A stretch of DNA of 64,000 bases from Spirosoma fluviale. GTDB lineage: Bacteria; Bacteroidota; Bacteroidia; Cytophagales; Spirosomataceae. The notes beneath the pieces are model-generated. The model was not told the origin of the DNA. It saw nothing but the letters and a program-made list of their open reading frames with translations, and made no database searches. Within the stretch, counting starts at the first letter, position 1; every line of letters begins with the position of its first letter. Below are positions 55,021 to 64,000 of this stretch, piece by piece. The position numbers and the translations under genes were made by a program. The stretch spans positions 124,001-188,000 of the forward strand of contig CAMDJW010000002.1 of NCBI GenBank assembly GCA_945901025.1, written 5' to 3'.

Positions 55021-56364
55021 ATGGCTAGCTACGTATTAAAAGGCGCTCAAATTGTCAATGAAGGTAAAATCATTCAGGGAGATATTCGCATCAAACAAGG
55101 TCGGATCGATAAAATTGCCTCATCTATTTCCGCCAGTGCCGAGGACCAAGTAATAGATCTGACTGGAAAACATATATTTCCAGGAATGATCGATGACCAA
55201 GTGCATTTTAGGGAGCCTGGATTAACGCATAAAGCAAGAATCGCTTCGGAAGCGCGTGCAGCGGTAGCCGGTGGAGTAACCAGCTTCATGGAAATGCCCA
55301 ATACTGTCCCCAATGCACTTAATCAAACATTATTAGCCGATAAATACAACATAGGGCAGGCGAGTTCTTTGGCCAATTATTCCTTTTTTATGGGGGCGTC
55401 CAATGATAATTTGGAAGAAGTCCTTAAAACATCCAAAAGAGATGTTTGCGGCCTTAAAATATTCATGGGTTCAAGTACCGGAAATATGTTGGTCGATAAT
55501 GTCCAAACCCTCGAAAAGCTTTTTTCCAGGAGTGAGATGCTCATCGCAACCCATTGTGAAGATGAGGCAACAGTTCGCGCCCGTTTAGCTTTGTTTAAAG
55601 AAAAATATCCATCAGACGACGCCCCAGCCTATTTACATCCGCTCATAAGGAACGAAGAAGCTTGTTATTTGTCCTCCTCTATGGCCATCGACTTAGCCAA
55701 AAAATCCAACGCGCGCTTACACATTTTACATATTAGCACGGAGGAAGAATTAGCTTTATTTGACCATACCAAACCTGTCAGAGAAAAAAGAATCACGGCT
55801 GAGGTATGCGTACACCATCTTTGGTTTGATGCATCTGATTATGAAACAAAAGGCAATCTAATTAAGTGCAATCCGGCTATTAAAGATGCCCGACACAAAA
55901 ATGCCCTGCGCAAAGCATTGAATACGGGCGAATTGGATATTATTGCTACGGATCATGCGCCACATACTTGGGAAGAAAAACAGCAAGGGTATTGGTCCGC
56001 ACCATCTGGTTTACCTTTAGTCCAACATCCTCTATTGATCCTTTTCGAATTAGCCCAAGAAGGGGTTTTGACCTTAGAAAAAATCGCTGAAAAAACAGCT
56101 CATGCGGTGGCAGACTGCTTTCAAATAGAGGAAAGAGGATATATCAGGGAAGGTTATTGGGCTGACCTGGCTATTGTAGATTTGCAAAAACCTACCCTAG
56201 TCGAGAAATCGAATTTACATTTTCAATGCGGATGGTCCCCTTTAGAAGGCAAGAAATTTTCTGCAAGTATTGATTCCACATTTGTGTCAGGACACTTAGC
56301 CTATTCAAATGGAAATTTTGATATGAGTCAATTAGGAAAGAGGCTTCTTTTTGACCGCGATTAA
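55021..56364 (+). CDS. pyrC: Dihydroorotase, Bacteroidota type
   Basis: This 447-residue amidohydrolase of pyrimidine synthesis closes carbamoyl-aspartate to dihydroorotate. It shows DDQVHFREPGLTHKARIASE, FMEMPNTVPNA, GLKIFMGSSTGNMLVDN (carbamylated Lys), ATHCEDE, LHILHISTEEE and IIATDHAPHT. The usual metal motif HxH is Gln60-Val-His62, a substitution shared with the P. gingivalis homologue as I recall it. It begins 1 bp after the PorE-like gene and overlaps the convergent barrel gene by 4 bp. Confidence 0.93.
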   Translation: MASYVLKGAQIVNEGKIIQGDIRIKQGRIDKIASSISASAEDQVIDLTGKHIFPGMIDDQVHFREPGLTHKARIASEARAAVAGGVTSFMEMPNTVPNALNQTLLADKYNIGQASSLANYSFFMGASNDNLEEVLKTSKRDVCGLKIFMGSSTGNMLVDNVQTLEKLFSRSEMLIATHCEDEATVRARLALFKEKYPSDDAPAYLHPLIRNEEACYLSSSMAIDLAKKSNARLHILHISTEEELALFDHTKPVREKRITAEVCVHHLWFDASDYETKGNLIKCNPAIKDARHKNALRKALNTGELDIIATDHAPHTWEEKQQGYWSAPSGLPLVQHPLLILFELAQEGVLTLEKIAEKTAHAVADCFQIEERGYIREGYWADLAIVDLQKPTLVEKSNLHFQCGWSPLEGKKFSASIDSTFVSGHLAYSNGNFDMSQLGKRLLFDRD

Positions 56365-57038
56365 AGTACGTCATCAAAAAAGACTCTTAAATAAAATCCT
56401 AAAGATTGGTTGTATAAGGATCCGCCGCCAGAAGCTATATTAATGATACCCGTTTGATAGGTTACCCCCAAGGAAACAAAGTTTTGAAAAACAATTCCAA
56501 GACCTACTTTGAATCCCATGTCAACCCTTCTCAAATCGCGAGAAAAACTTTCACCTGAGGTTGTAGTCGTCACAAATGTAGTGGGCTTCAAGGGGTTTGG
56601 ACCTCTATTAATATACGTTGAATTATCCCATAATCCCACACCAAAATAAGGGCCAGCCCAAACCGTTAGGCCTCCGCCATATTCTGATAAACTTCCTAGT
56701 TTAATCTCAAAGTTGGGACTAAAGTCCAAATAATTTAAAGAAATGGTACGGTCAACATAAACCGAATCTGAATAATTTGTTTTTGCATGATACCCTCTTT
56801 GAGATAAAGAAAGTTGGGGACTAAAGCTAGCCCGAGCAGTTATTGGGTATTGTAACCCTATACCTAACTCAATGGCAGGTTTGAAAAAATAAGATTCTCC
56901 AGAAGTGCCATCCCCGCTAAATCGAACCGACTTAGCCTCCAAATGAAAAATCTTTTTTGGCTTATATTTTTGCCCCATCACACACATGGGAACCAATAAA
57001 ATAAAGAAGAAAATTGACTTGAAATACGAAGACATCAT
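56361..57038 (-). CDS. PorT-family outer membrane beta-barrel protein
   Basis: This 225-residue protein has a signal peptide (YFKSIFFFILLVPMCVMGQ) and alternating beta strands (IELGIGLQYPITARASFSPQLSLSQRGYH, GLTVWAGPYFGVGLW), ending LGFYLRVFF, an outer-membrane barrel C-terminus. It resembles the PorT/OmpW-like group of small eight-strand barrels. Whether it works in type IX secretion or as a plain porin cannot be decided from the sequence. It is transcribed alone. Confidence 0.75.
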   Translation of the reverse strand: MMSSYFKSIFFFILLVPMCVMGQKYKPKKIFHLEAKSVRFSGDGTSGESYFFKPAIELGIGLQYPITARASFSPQLSLSQRGYHAKTNYSDSVYVDRTISLNYLDFSPNFEIKLGSLSEYGGGLTVWAGPYFGVGLWDNSTYINRGPNPLKPTTFVTTTTSGESFSRDLRRVDMGFKVGLGIVFQNFVSLGVTYQTGIINIASGGGSLYNQSLGFYLRVFFDDVL

Positions 57039-57118
57039 CGGGTTATTGCGAAATATTCCTCAATTTTAACCCATATTTATGTAAACACCAACAAAAGTTT
57101 ATTAATTGGCTCGAATTT

Positions 57119-57727
57119 ATGAAGAAAACTACCGGGATTCTACTCCCCTATTTTTCGCTTTCAGGGATAGAAGCAGGATTAGATGAGGCGGGAAGAGGCT
57201 GCTTAGCTGGCCCAGTAGTAGCCAGTGCAGTTATTTTGCCCAAAGACTTTACACATCCTGCACTAACCGATTCGAAACAATTAACATCCAAGCAGAGAAC
57301 AAATTTAATTGACATCGTGAAACATTATGCCATTGAATATGCGATTGCAGAAGTAGACCATGAAACGATTGATCAAATTAATATTTACAAAGCTAGTGTC
57401 TTAGCGATGCACCATTCAGTAGACCAATTAAAAACCAGACCTGATCATTTACTAGTGGATGGGAATCGATTCATCAACTATCCTCTGATTTCACACACTT
57501 GCATCGTGAAAGGAGATTCAAAATATTTTTCGATCGCGGCCGCCTCTATTTTAGCTAAAACATATCGCGATGAATGGATGAAAAATGCAGCTGAAAAATA
57601 CCCAGGATATGGCTGGGAGAGAAATGCTGGCTATCCCACTTTAGAACATAGAAGAGCTGTGTTAAATTTAGGGCCAACAGACATCCACCGAAAAACCTTT
57701 CGTGTAGAATTAAAAGAAAAATGCTAA
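57119..57727 (+). CDS. rnhB: Ribonuclease HII
   Basis: This 202-residue enzyme removes ribonucleotides and RNA primers from DNA. It shows AGLDEAGRGCLAGPVVASAV (Asp22, Glu23), LTDSKQLTSKQR, HLLVDGNRFI (catalytic Asp), DSKYFSIAAASILAKTYRDEWM and YGWERNAGYPTLEHR. It ends 22 bp before the subtilase gene. Confidence 0.97.
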   Translation: MKKTTGILLPYFSLSGIEAGLDEAGRGCLAGPVVASAVILPKDFTHPALTDSKQLTSKQRTNLIDIVKHYAIEYAIAEVDHETIDQINIYKASVLAMHHSVDQLKTRPDHLLVDGNRFINYPLISHTCIVKGDSKYFSIAAASILAKTYRDEWMKNAAEKYPGYGWERNAGYPTLEHRRAVLNLGPTDIHRKTFRVELKEKC

Positions 57728-57749
57728 ATTTATTTTTTTTAAACCAGCC

Positions 57750-60700
57750 TTGAAAATACTGCACACTTGTAAATATTTCTTTTCCTTCCTGATGCTGTTT
57801 TTAATTAGTCAGAAAATAGCGGCACAAGGAACACAAAATCGGCTCCTGCAATTCAATGAGCGCATAAAAAATGCGGAAGATTTCAGTCGAAAATTAGACA
57901 GCAATTATAAAAAAAGCCTTCGTATTGCCGGGGAAAGAGGTCTTAAAATAAAAGAGGATTTAGGGAATGGGAGATTTTTAAGTCTCCAACAAATCAATGA
58001 AATAGGCGAACCGCTTTATATCATAAATCACTCCAACGCACAAGCTGCAGCCACCACCAAGACAAACCAACTTTATTCTGGTGGAAGCCTAGGAATTTCA
58101 TTAAGTGGAAAATCCGATACCATGTCAGGACGACTAGCCGTTTGGGATGGTGGAAATGCCCTGGCTACTCACCAAGAATTTGGAGGTCGAATCAAACTAC
58201 AAGAGAACTTAAGTACTACTGATATTCACAGTACCCACGTGTCAGGCACTATGATTGCTTCTGGAATCAATGCGAATGCGAAAGGGATGTCTTTTGGCGC
58301 AGATCTTAAATTATGGGATTACAACAACGATAATGCGGAGATAAGTGATGCCTCTCTACCCAAAACGGGACCCCCTTTGTTAGTAAGCAATCACTCCTAT
58401 GGATACCAGTCGGGATGGGTTTATGATTCAACAAAGAATAAATGGCAATGGTGGGGAGAGGAAAAGATAAGCACCTTCGAGGATTACAAGTTTGGTTTTT
58501 ATGATACCAATGCACAAAATTTAGATAAAATTGCTTTTAATGCCCCCTATTATTTGATGGTCAAGTCGGCCGGAAATAGCCGTGATACGAATGGTCCGGA
58601 GGCCGGGAAATACTATTTTCTAAAAACGTCTACCAAAGATTCCTCCAACATTGCCAGAAGTAAAAATGACGGATATGACATTATTTCTACTACCGGAACT
58701 GCTAAAAATATATTAACAGTAGGGGCCGCAGAATCCATGTACACCATTCCCGAAAAAGGAAGTGATGTTGAATTAGCAAGCTTTTCATCTTGGGGTCCCA
58801 CAGACGATGGCAGAATTAAACCTGATATTATAGGAGTTGGTACCGATCTTTTATCCACCAGTAATGCCTCCACCACAAGTTATTCTTACCTAAGCGGCAC
58901 CTCTATGGCTACCCCACAAGTGTCTGGATCTATCTTTTTGCTTCAACAGTTATACAATCGTCTAAATACTAATACTTTCATGCGCTCTGCTACCTTGAAG
59001 GGGCTCGTTTTACATTCAGCTTTGGATTTGGATGCGGCAGGTCCTGACTATAAAACAGGCTGGGGTCTTTTAGACACAGAAAAAGCGGCAAAAATCATCA
59101 TAAATGCGGGTTCATCAAATTTGATTTCGGAAGGTACTTTGGCCAATACTGCCATAGACAAACGTTCTTTCGTTGCATCTGGGAAAGGCGATTTGATTGC
59201 AACACTATCTTGGACTGATCCGGAGTCAACCGTATTTCCCATCACTACTGAAAATTTGAATAACCGTAAACCTAAATTAGTCAATGACCTGGATATTAAA
59301 ATAACGGATGGTACCGGGAAATTTCTGCCCTTCATTTTAGACCCTGCCGCTCCTGAAAAAATCGCTGAGGCGGGAGACAATATTCGAGATAACATTGAAA
59401 AAATTATTTTTAAAGGAGCAGTTCCCGGAAAATCATATGAATTAACCATTTCACATAAGGGGACTTTGAAAAATGATAAACAAGATTTCTCTTTGATTGT
59501 ATCTGGTATTGGGGGAAAAGCATATTGCGCGATTACGCCAACAAGCCCACAAAATATCATCAAGTCTTTGGCCGTTGGCACCTATTCAAACACGGCATCA
59601 ACCTCACAAGACTTCACCTCTACGCCTATTCCGTTGGAATTAGGTGGATCCAACGACCTTAAATTGACATTCTCAAGCACGGCTACCAAAAAAATAAAAG
59701 TGGTTGTAGACTGGAACCAAGATGGAGACTTTGAAGATTCAAATGAGCTGATGTTAGCCAGTGATCTATTGACCGCAGAAAGCTATTCGGCAAAATTTAA
59801 AGTCCCGTCCAACATAAGCATCAATCAGTACTTCAGAATGAGGGTGGTCAGTGAACTAGGGAATTCATCTACTAATGTGTGCGGCAATTTAGGAACTGGT
59901 GAATCTGAAGAATATGTTATTCAAGTCATTCAGGCATCAAATGATGTAGGCATCATGTCGATTTCTAATCCAACGAGTAGTTATTGCGCCACAAACGGTT
60001 CCACATCACTCTTGGTCCGAGTGAAAAACTATGGAAGTAAATCACAAAGTAATATCCCGATCTCGTTAAATTATTACCTTGAAAATAACTTGCAGGGTAG
60101 TCTTATCGGCAAAATATCAAAGATCGATGCGGGCAACGAGCAAATTATTACAGTATCCGGAACTGCTAATTGGATCGCAGGGAAAACATATACATTTAAA
60201 GCGATTTCAAATCTAGATGTCGATCAAAATACAAACAATGACTTATTAAGCACAAGCCAAATTATTGAAAATCCGCAAGCGCCCGTGGGGACAGGTCTTT
60301 TCTGTTCCGGAGCGACTTCCTTAAATTTAAGTGCTTCTCAAGGATTCCCACTATGGTATAACAATAATGTATTGGCCGCATCAGGAACTTCGGCAACTGC
60401 CCCTTATTCGGCTAATTATACCGTAGGCTATAATGACTTTTCGGGATCCATGAAACCTGTAACAAAAAAGGAATTTGGCACCGGTTCATATTATGAAAAT
60501 TTTGGACCCGCTCCTATTTTTGATATCAAAGTCCCCATTATTCTACAGTCGGCCAGAGTCTATGTGGGGACCTCCGGGACCATCACTTTTGATGTTTTTA
60601 ACTATGAAAGTGGCGAATTAGTTTCCTCTATTACGAAAGATTTGAATGCCACAAGAACACAAACTAACTCGACAAAAGTAAACAACCAATTAAACGATGA

Positions 60701-61721
60701 CAAAAATGATCCCGGCCAAATAGTCGAGCTTAATTTATCCTTTCCAAAACCAGGAACCTATATACTTGCACAAACTTGTAGTAATGGGGCGACTATATTC
60801 CGAAGTAATAAATCGTTAACGGATACCGTAAATACTCCAACTAATCTGGGATATCCTTATACAATTCCCAATATTTTATCAATGACCGGAGCGCTATATA
60901 ATGGGGCACCCATCACCACAGGATACTATTATTTTTACGACATGAAATTCAAGTCGTTGGGCTGTCCAAGCCCAAGATCTGTCGTGAATATCACAACCGC
61001 AAAAACTCCTGATGCAAGTATTAGTCCTACAGGTACCCAAACAGTTTGCATAGGTGGTTCCATTTTAATTACTGCAAAATCTACAAACAATCCGAGTTTC
61101 CAATGGCTATTAAATGGTGCACCCATCAGTGGGGCGAATACCTCTACCTATGATGCTAAAAAAAGTGGAACATATCAGGTTAAAGCAACTGTGAATGGAT
61201 TATGCACAAATACATCCAGCGCTTTAAATTTAACTGTTTCAAGCCCATTGCCGCCAGCAATTACCTACATAGACGGGACGATGAAAATAGCAGGTACTGG
61301 AACTATTCAATGGTATATAAATGGGGCTGTCATTCCTGGCGCAACTACATCCACCTATACTCCCGTGCAAAGTGGTTTATACTCGGTTTTCTTGAAAGAT
61401 GTCAATGGCTGTAGCGCGACGTCCGATTTATTGACGATCAATATATTGGCCACGGAGAAAGAAAATCCTTTTTCAAACTACATGGCATTTCCTAACCCTG
61501 CCATTGATTTGCTAAATGTAGGATTGCCTCAAGCTAAGGCAGGTACGTATGCCATTGAAATTATTGATATGCATGGGAGGATTTTCCTAACAGATAAAAT
61601 TCATCTAGAACCTGGGGCGAACCAATTGAAAATTGACATTTCTAAGTTACCCGTGGGTACTTATCTGGTCCGATTACCCGAAATCGTAAACCAACCCAGC
61701 ATGAAGTTTATTAAAAACTAA
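57750..61721 (+). CDS. Secreted subtilisin-like serine protease with T9SS C-terminal sorting domain
   Basis: This 1323-residue protein starts at TTG with a signal peptide (FFSFLMLFLISQKIAAQ). The S8 catalytic triad is Asp133 (AVWDGGNALATHQEFGG), His163 (STHVSGTM) and Ser385 (LSGTSMATPQVSG). Then come a proprotein-convertase P-like jelly roll, a GEVED domain (VVVDWNQDGDFEDSNELML), a CARDB-like domain, two Ig-like repeats (WLLNGAPISGANTSTYDAKKSG, WYINGAVIPGATTSTYTPVQSG) and a type A sorting tail (FPNPAIDLLNVGL to VGTYLVRL). It should be exported and anchored by PorV/PorU. The end overlaps the convergent gene by 4 bp. Confidence 0.93.
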   Translation: MKILHTCKYFFSFLMLFLISQKIAAQGTQNRLLQFNERIKNAEDFSRKLDSNYKKSLRIAGERGLKIKEDLGNGRFLSLQQINEIGEPLYIINHSNAQAAATTKTNQLYSGGSLGISLSGKSDTMSGRLAVWDGGNALATHQEFGGRIKLQENLSTTDIHSTHVSGTMIASGINANAKGMSFGADLKLWDYNNDNAEISDASLPKTGPPLLVSNHSYGYQSGWVYDSTKNKWQWWGEEKISTFEDYKFGFYDTNAQNLDKIAFNAPYYLMVKSAGNSRDTNGPEAGKYYFLKTSTKDSSNIARSKNDGYDIISTTGTAKNILTVGAAESMYTIPEKGSDVELASFSSWGPTDDGRIKPDIIGVGTDLLSTSNASTTSYSYLSGTSMATPQVSGSIFLLQQLYNRLNTNTFMRSATLKGLVLHSALDLDAAGPDYKTGWGLLDTEKAAKIIINAGSSNLISEGTLANTAIDKRSFVASGKGDLIATLSWTDPESTVFPITTENLNNRKPKLVNDLDIKITDGTGKFLPFILDPAAPEKIAEAGDNIRDNIEKIIFKGAVPGKSYELTISHKGTLKNDKQDFSLIVSGIGGKAYCAITPTSPQNIIKSLAVGTYSNTASTSQDFTSTPIPLELGGSNDLKLTFSSTATKKIKVVVDWNQDGDFEDSNELMLASDLLTAESYSAKFKVPSNISINQYFRMRVVSELGNSSTNVCGNLGTGESEEYVIQVIQASNDVGIMSISNPTSSYCATNGSTSLLVRVKNYGSKSQSNIPISLNYYLENNLQGSLIGKISKIDAGNEQIITVSGTANWIAGKTYTFKAISNLDVDQNTNNDLLSTSQIIENPQAPVGTGLFCSGATSLNLSASQGFPLWYNNNVLAASGTSATAPYSANYTVGYNDFSGSMKPVTKKEFGTGSYYENFGPAPIFDIKVPIILQSARVYVGTSGTITFDVFNYESGELVSSITKDLNATRTQTNSTKVNNQLNDDKNDPGQIVELNLSFPKPGTYILAQTCSNGATIFRSNKSLTDTVNTPTNLGYPYTIPNILSMTGALYNGAPITTGYYYFYDMKFKSLGCPSPRSVVNITTAKTPDASISPTGTQTVCIGGSILITAKSTNNPSFQWLLNGAPISGANTSTYDAKKSGTYQVKATVNGLCTNTSSALNLTVSSPLPPAITYIDGTMKIAGTGTIQWYINGAVIPGATTSTYTPVQSGLYSVFLKDVNGCSATSDLLTINILATEKENPFSNYMAFPNPAIDLLNVGLPQAKAGTYAIEIIDMHGRIFLTDKIHLEPGANQLKIDISKLPVGTYLVRLPEIVNQPSMKFIKN

Positions 61722-62713
61722 AAGATTGTTTTGACCAAGTATCGACCACTTGTTTTACCTGCTAACATGTCCTGCATGATTTTAGGGGCTTCTTCCAAAT
61801 GGATTGTTTTTACGATTTTATCTATTGGGAAATTCCATTCTTTAGAAAATTTATTCCAAACTTTTTGCTTCAACTCCAAGGGCGAATCAGCCGAATAAAT
61901 GCCTAATAATCGGGCCCCTCTCAGTATAAATGGATAAATCTGCAGGTTTAAATCGACATTAGATGCCATGCCGCAAGCTGCCACTGATCCACCGGCCTTA
62001 AGACTTTTTAGTATTTTAATTAACGTGTCTCCTCCTACCGTATCAATCGCTCCTGAGAATTGCATGGGATAAAGTGCTTTCGTTTTATCCTCGAGGAATT
62101 CCTGCCGATCGATTATCTCATCCACACCGATTGATTTCAAAAAACCGTGTAACTCTTTTTTCCCCGTAACGGCAATGACTTCATAGCCCAAATGTTTTAG
62201 CAATAAAATACTGCACATTCCCAAACCTCCGGTAGCACCACTCACCACGATAGGACCATCGCTAGGGACAATACCATTTTGTAGCAAGGCCAACATGGCC
62301 ATGCCGGCGGTCAAACCGGCCGTGCCAATTTGCATCGTTTTTTCAAGCTTTAGTCCTGAGGGTAATTTGATGATCCATGTAGATGGAATGGAAACATACT
62401 CTGACAATCCTCCATGCGCATTCATGCCCAAATCGAAACCCGTAATGATAACTTGACTTCCAGGCTTAAACTTGCCCGTTGGGTCATTAATCACAATTCC
62501 CGAAGCATCTATCCCTGGAATATGAGGAAAATTTCGAGTAATCCCTCGATGCCCAGAGGAAGAAAGAGCATCCTTGTAATTTAATGAGGAATAAAAAACT
62601 TGTACAAGAACCTGCTCGGAATTTAAAACATCCATGGGGATATTTGACAAAGACGTTACATAGGTACCATCTCCATTTTCACTCGTCCATAAACCTTTAA
62701 AAGTTTCCATCAT
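61718..62713 (-). CDS. YhdH/YhfP-family medium-chain quinone/acrylyl-CoA reductase
   Basis: This 331-residue NADPH-dependent MDR enzyme shows SSLNYKDALSSSG, GIDASGIV, GFDLGMNAHGGLSEYV, VVSGATGGLGMCSILLLKHLGYEVIAVTGK and IDTVGGDTL, the pattern of the AcuI/YhdH group that reduces acrylyl-CoA. There are no structural zinc cysteines, as in this family. It lies 0 bp from the methyltransferase stop. Confidence 0.92.
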   Translation of the reverse strand: MMETFKGLWTSENGDGTYVTSLSNIPMDVLNSEQVLVQVFYSSLNYKDALSSSGHRGITRNFPHIPGIDASGIVINDPTGKFKPGSQVIITGFDLGMNAHGGLSEYVSIPSTWIIKLPSGLKLEKTMQIGTAGLTAGMAMLALLQNGIVPSDGPIVVSGATGGLGMCSILLLKHLGYEVIAVTGKKELHGFLKSIGVDEIIDRQEFLEDKTKALYPMQFSGAIDTVGGDTLIKILKSLKAGGSVAACGMASNVDLNLQIYPFILRGARLLGIYSADSPLELKQKVWNKFSKEWNFPIDKIVKTIHLEEAPKIMQDMLAGKTSGRYLVKTIF

Positions 62714-63451
62714 TTAATTCTTTGTCCAAAGAAAAATCATTCGTGGCGAATTTTGATCATCAAATGAATTTAATTGATAATCGCCCAACATGCCAGTCCA
62801 GGTAAAACCTGAATTAAATGCATATTCAAAAAAATCCGATTGGGAAATCAATTCAACCTTTTCTTCAAAATGAAATGTCTCCTTTTGATCTGTAAAATCA
62901 ATAGATTTATAGAGAAAACCATCTTTGGCCCAACGTTTTATCTCAAATGATATGCCTTGTTTGATCACTGTCTCTTGGCCAACTAAATGATTAAGCACAT
63001 AAGTAGGATTAAAGAAATCCATTAAAAAAACACCTCCCGGCTTTAATGCGGCACTTAATGAATTGAAAGCTGCTTGGTTATCAGACTTTACATCAAAATA
63101 ACCAAAGCTGGTAAAGAAATTACAGACCCATTCATAGACTCCCGCATTAGGCAGCGGGTCACGAATATCATGTACAAAAAAAGATAAATTATCCGTTGAA
63201 TAAAGATTAGCCGCCTCTATGTTTTTAGGGGACAAATCAAACCCGTCAACTTTAAATCCTAGTTCATGTAATGTTTTGGCATGTCTTCCCTGTCCACAAG
63301 CGGCATCTAAAACAAGGGTATTTTTAGGGGTTTTTAACTTTTGCTGAATAGCCTTTATGAAAGCTGAAGCTTCATTTTCATCTCTTTGATCATATAAAAT
63401 ATGGTAATAAGGAGAGTCAAACCAGGTACTAAACCATTTCAACTTAGACAT
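62714..63451 (-). CDS. Class I SAM-dependent methyltransferase
   Basis: This 245-residue enzyme shows SAM motif I in VLDAACGQGRHAKTLHELGFKVDGFDLS, then DIRDPLP, WVCNFFTSFGYF and LKPGGVFLMDFFNPTYV. The substrate is unknown; the sequence resembles the general UbiE/small-molecule group. It overlaps the next gene by one base (stop/start at 63451). Confidence 0.9.
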   Translation of the reverse strand: MSKLKWFSTWFDSPYYHILYDQRDENEASAFIKAIQQKLKTPKNTLVLDAACGQGRHAKTLHELGFKVDGFDLSPKNIEAANLYSTDNLSFFVHDIRDPLPNAGVYEWVCNFFTSFGYFDVKSDNQAAFNSLSAALKPGGVFLMDFFNPTYVLNHLVGQETVIKQGISFEIKRWAKDGFLYKSIDFTDQKETFHFEEKVELISQSDFFEYAFNSGFTWTGMLGDYQLNSFDDQNSPRMIFLWTKN

Positions 63452-64000
63452 TATATACCAGTTTCAGTCAATTTTAAAAAATCCTGATAGGCTAATTTAA
63501 TGCCGTCTTCCAATGCTATTTTATGGTGCCATCCAAGGCCGTGAAGTTTAGAAACATCCATCAATTTTCTAGGCGTACCATCGGGCTTTGATGTGTCCCA
63601 AATTATTTCACCCTTAAATCCCACGATTTGTTTCACCAGGGCTGCCAAATTTTTAATCGTCACATCTTCGCCGGTACCTATATTGACCAACTCCGATTCA
63701 TTGTAATTTTCCATTAAAAACAAACAAGCCTCCGCAAGATCATCGGCATGTAAAAATTCCCGCATGGGTGATCCTGTTCCCCAGAGAGTCATTTCTGAAG
63801 CAGATTTTTCCTTGGCCTCATGAAATTTGCGAATCATCGCAGGTAACACGTGTGAATTAACTAAATCGTAATTATCGTTTGTACCGTATAAGTTCGTTGG
63901 CATAACCGATATGAAATTACATCCATATTGTGCCCGATAGGCCTCACACATTTTAATTCCGGCAATTTTAGCGATCGCGTAAGGCTCGTTCGTTGGCTCT
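63451..64000 (-). CDS. fcl: GDP-L-fucose synthase (partial; continues past the right edge)
   Basis: The minus strand from 64000 reads [39 protein letters not shown], including the catalytic Tyr-x3-Lys (YAIAK) of this epimerase/reductase. It continues to [19 protein letters not shown] and ends at 63451. The enzyme makes GDP-L-fucose from the 4-keto-6-deoxymannose intermediate. The N-terminal NADP-binding part is missing from the window. It suggests a nearby surface-glycan locus. Confidence 0.93.
   Translation of the reverse strand, partial: EPTNEPYAIAKIAGIKMCEAYRAQYGCNFISVMPTNLYGTNDNYDLVNSHVLPAMIRKFHEAKEKSASEMTLWGTGSPMREFLHADDLAEACLFLMENYNESELVNIGTGEDVTIKNLAALVKQIVGFKGEIIWDTSKPDGTPRKLMDVSKLHGLGWHHKIALEDGIKLAYQDFLKLTETGI

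Noticed and set aside
59048-59581. Long minus-strand open frame inside the subtilase gene
   Set aside because: No recognisable motifs; the plus-strand gene has an intact catalytic triad and domains across the same bases.

Overview
This is an AT-rich chromosomal window from a bacterium of phylum Bacteroidota. Gene content best fits the Cytophagales, perhaps the freshwater Aquirufa/Arcicella-like group; the order-level placement is inference. Supporting evidence: type IX secretion genes (porU, porV) with a secreted subtilase carrying a C-terminal sorting domain; Bacteroidota-restricted families (DUF2480, DUF4175, an IspH with the long N-terminus, the Gln-x-His dihydroorotase); and repeated matches to the Bacteroidota housekeeping promoter TTTG-N19/20-TAnnTTTG. 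I see no tRNA or rRNA gene, CRISPR array, transposase, integrase or recognisable defence island. Coding density is very high.

Layout. 1-2461 (minus): start of a MarR-type regulator running off the left edge, then atpD-atpC and a small lipoprotein. 2681-5269 (plus): a membrane/TPR protein and an isolated rpsJ with its own promoter. 5322-7726 (minus): a three-gene glycan cassette (GT2 glycosyltransferase, sugar-type formyltransferase, NodB-like deacetylase). 7851-11326 (plus): rpmH-rnpA-S41 protease-tsaB-DUF2480, mostly overlapping. 11319-14576 (minus): a giant DUF4175 membrane/coiled-coil protein. 14688-16807: fructosamine kinase and ispH, convergent. 17099-19782 (plus): a five-gene run with exonuclease III, a thioredoxin-like 2Fe-2S protein and a PD-(D/E)XK nuclease ending in a sliding-clamp motif. 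19786-21337: YjjG-type HAD phosphatase and a DnaQ-like exonuclease, divergent. 21410-27036: nuoKLMN, then a GtrA-like protein. 27232-27405: a tiny Ala/Asp-rich lipoprotein with a textbook promoter and terminator. 27462-33992: SprT-like protein, porU, porV, and an M16-family protein without its zinc site. 33989-36087 (minus): a PfkB sugar kinase and a GNAT-like protein. 36250-43263 (plus): cysS, two rhomboids, dxs, typA. 43297-49959 (minus): mreB-mreC-mreD, an ECF sigma factor and a small anti-sigma-like protein, gmk, nadD, comEC. 50282-51208: AraC-type regulator. 51261-52886 (minus): an RluB-family pseudouridine synthase with a repetitive disordered N-terminus. 53031-61721: a PorE-like OmpA lipoprotein, pyrC, a PorT-like barrel protein (minus), rnhB and the T9SS-exported subtilase. 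61718-64000 (minus): a YhdH-type oxidoreductase, a methyltransferase and a truncated GDP-L-fucose synthase.

Most of the window is core metabolism, translation, envelope and cell-shape machinery. The more unusual points are the formyltransferase/deacetylase glycan cassette, the clamp-motif nuclease, a perfect 17-bp palindrome just upstream of the ECF sigma gene, the inactive M16 protein beside porUV, the isolated rpsJ and nuoKLMN fragments, and the way six of nine convergent gene pairs touch or overlap at their stop codons while the other three share one hairpin. I did not find a clearly new multi-gene system. These are leads, not discoveries.
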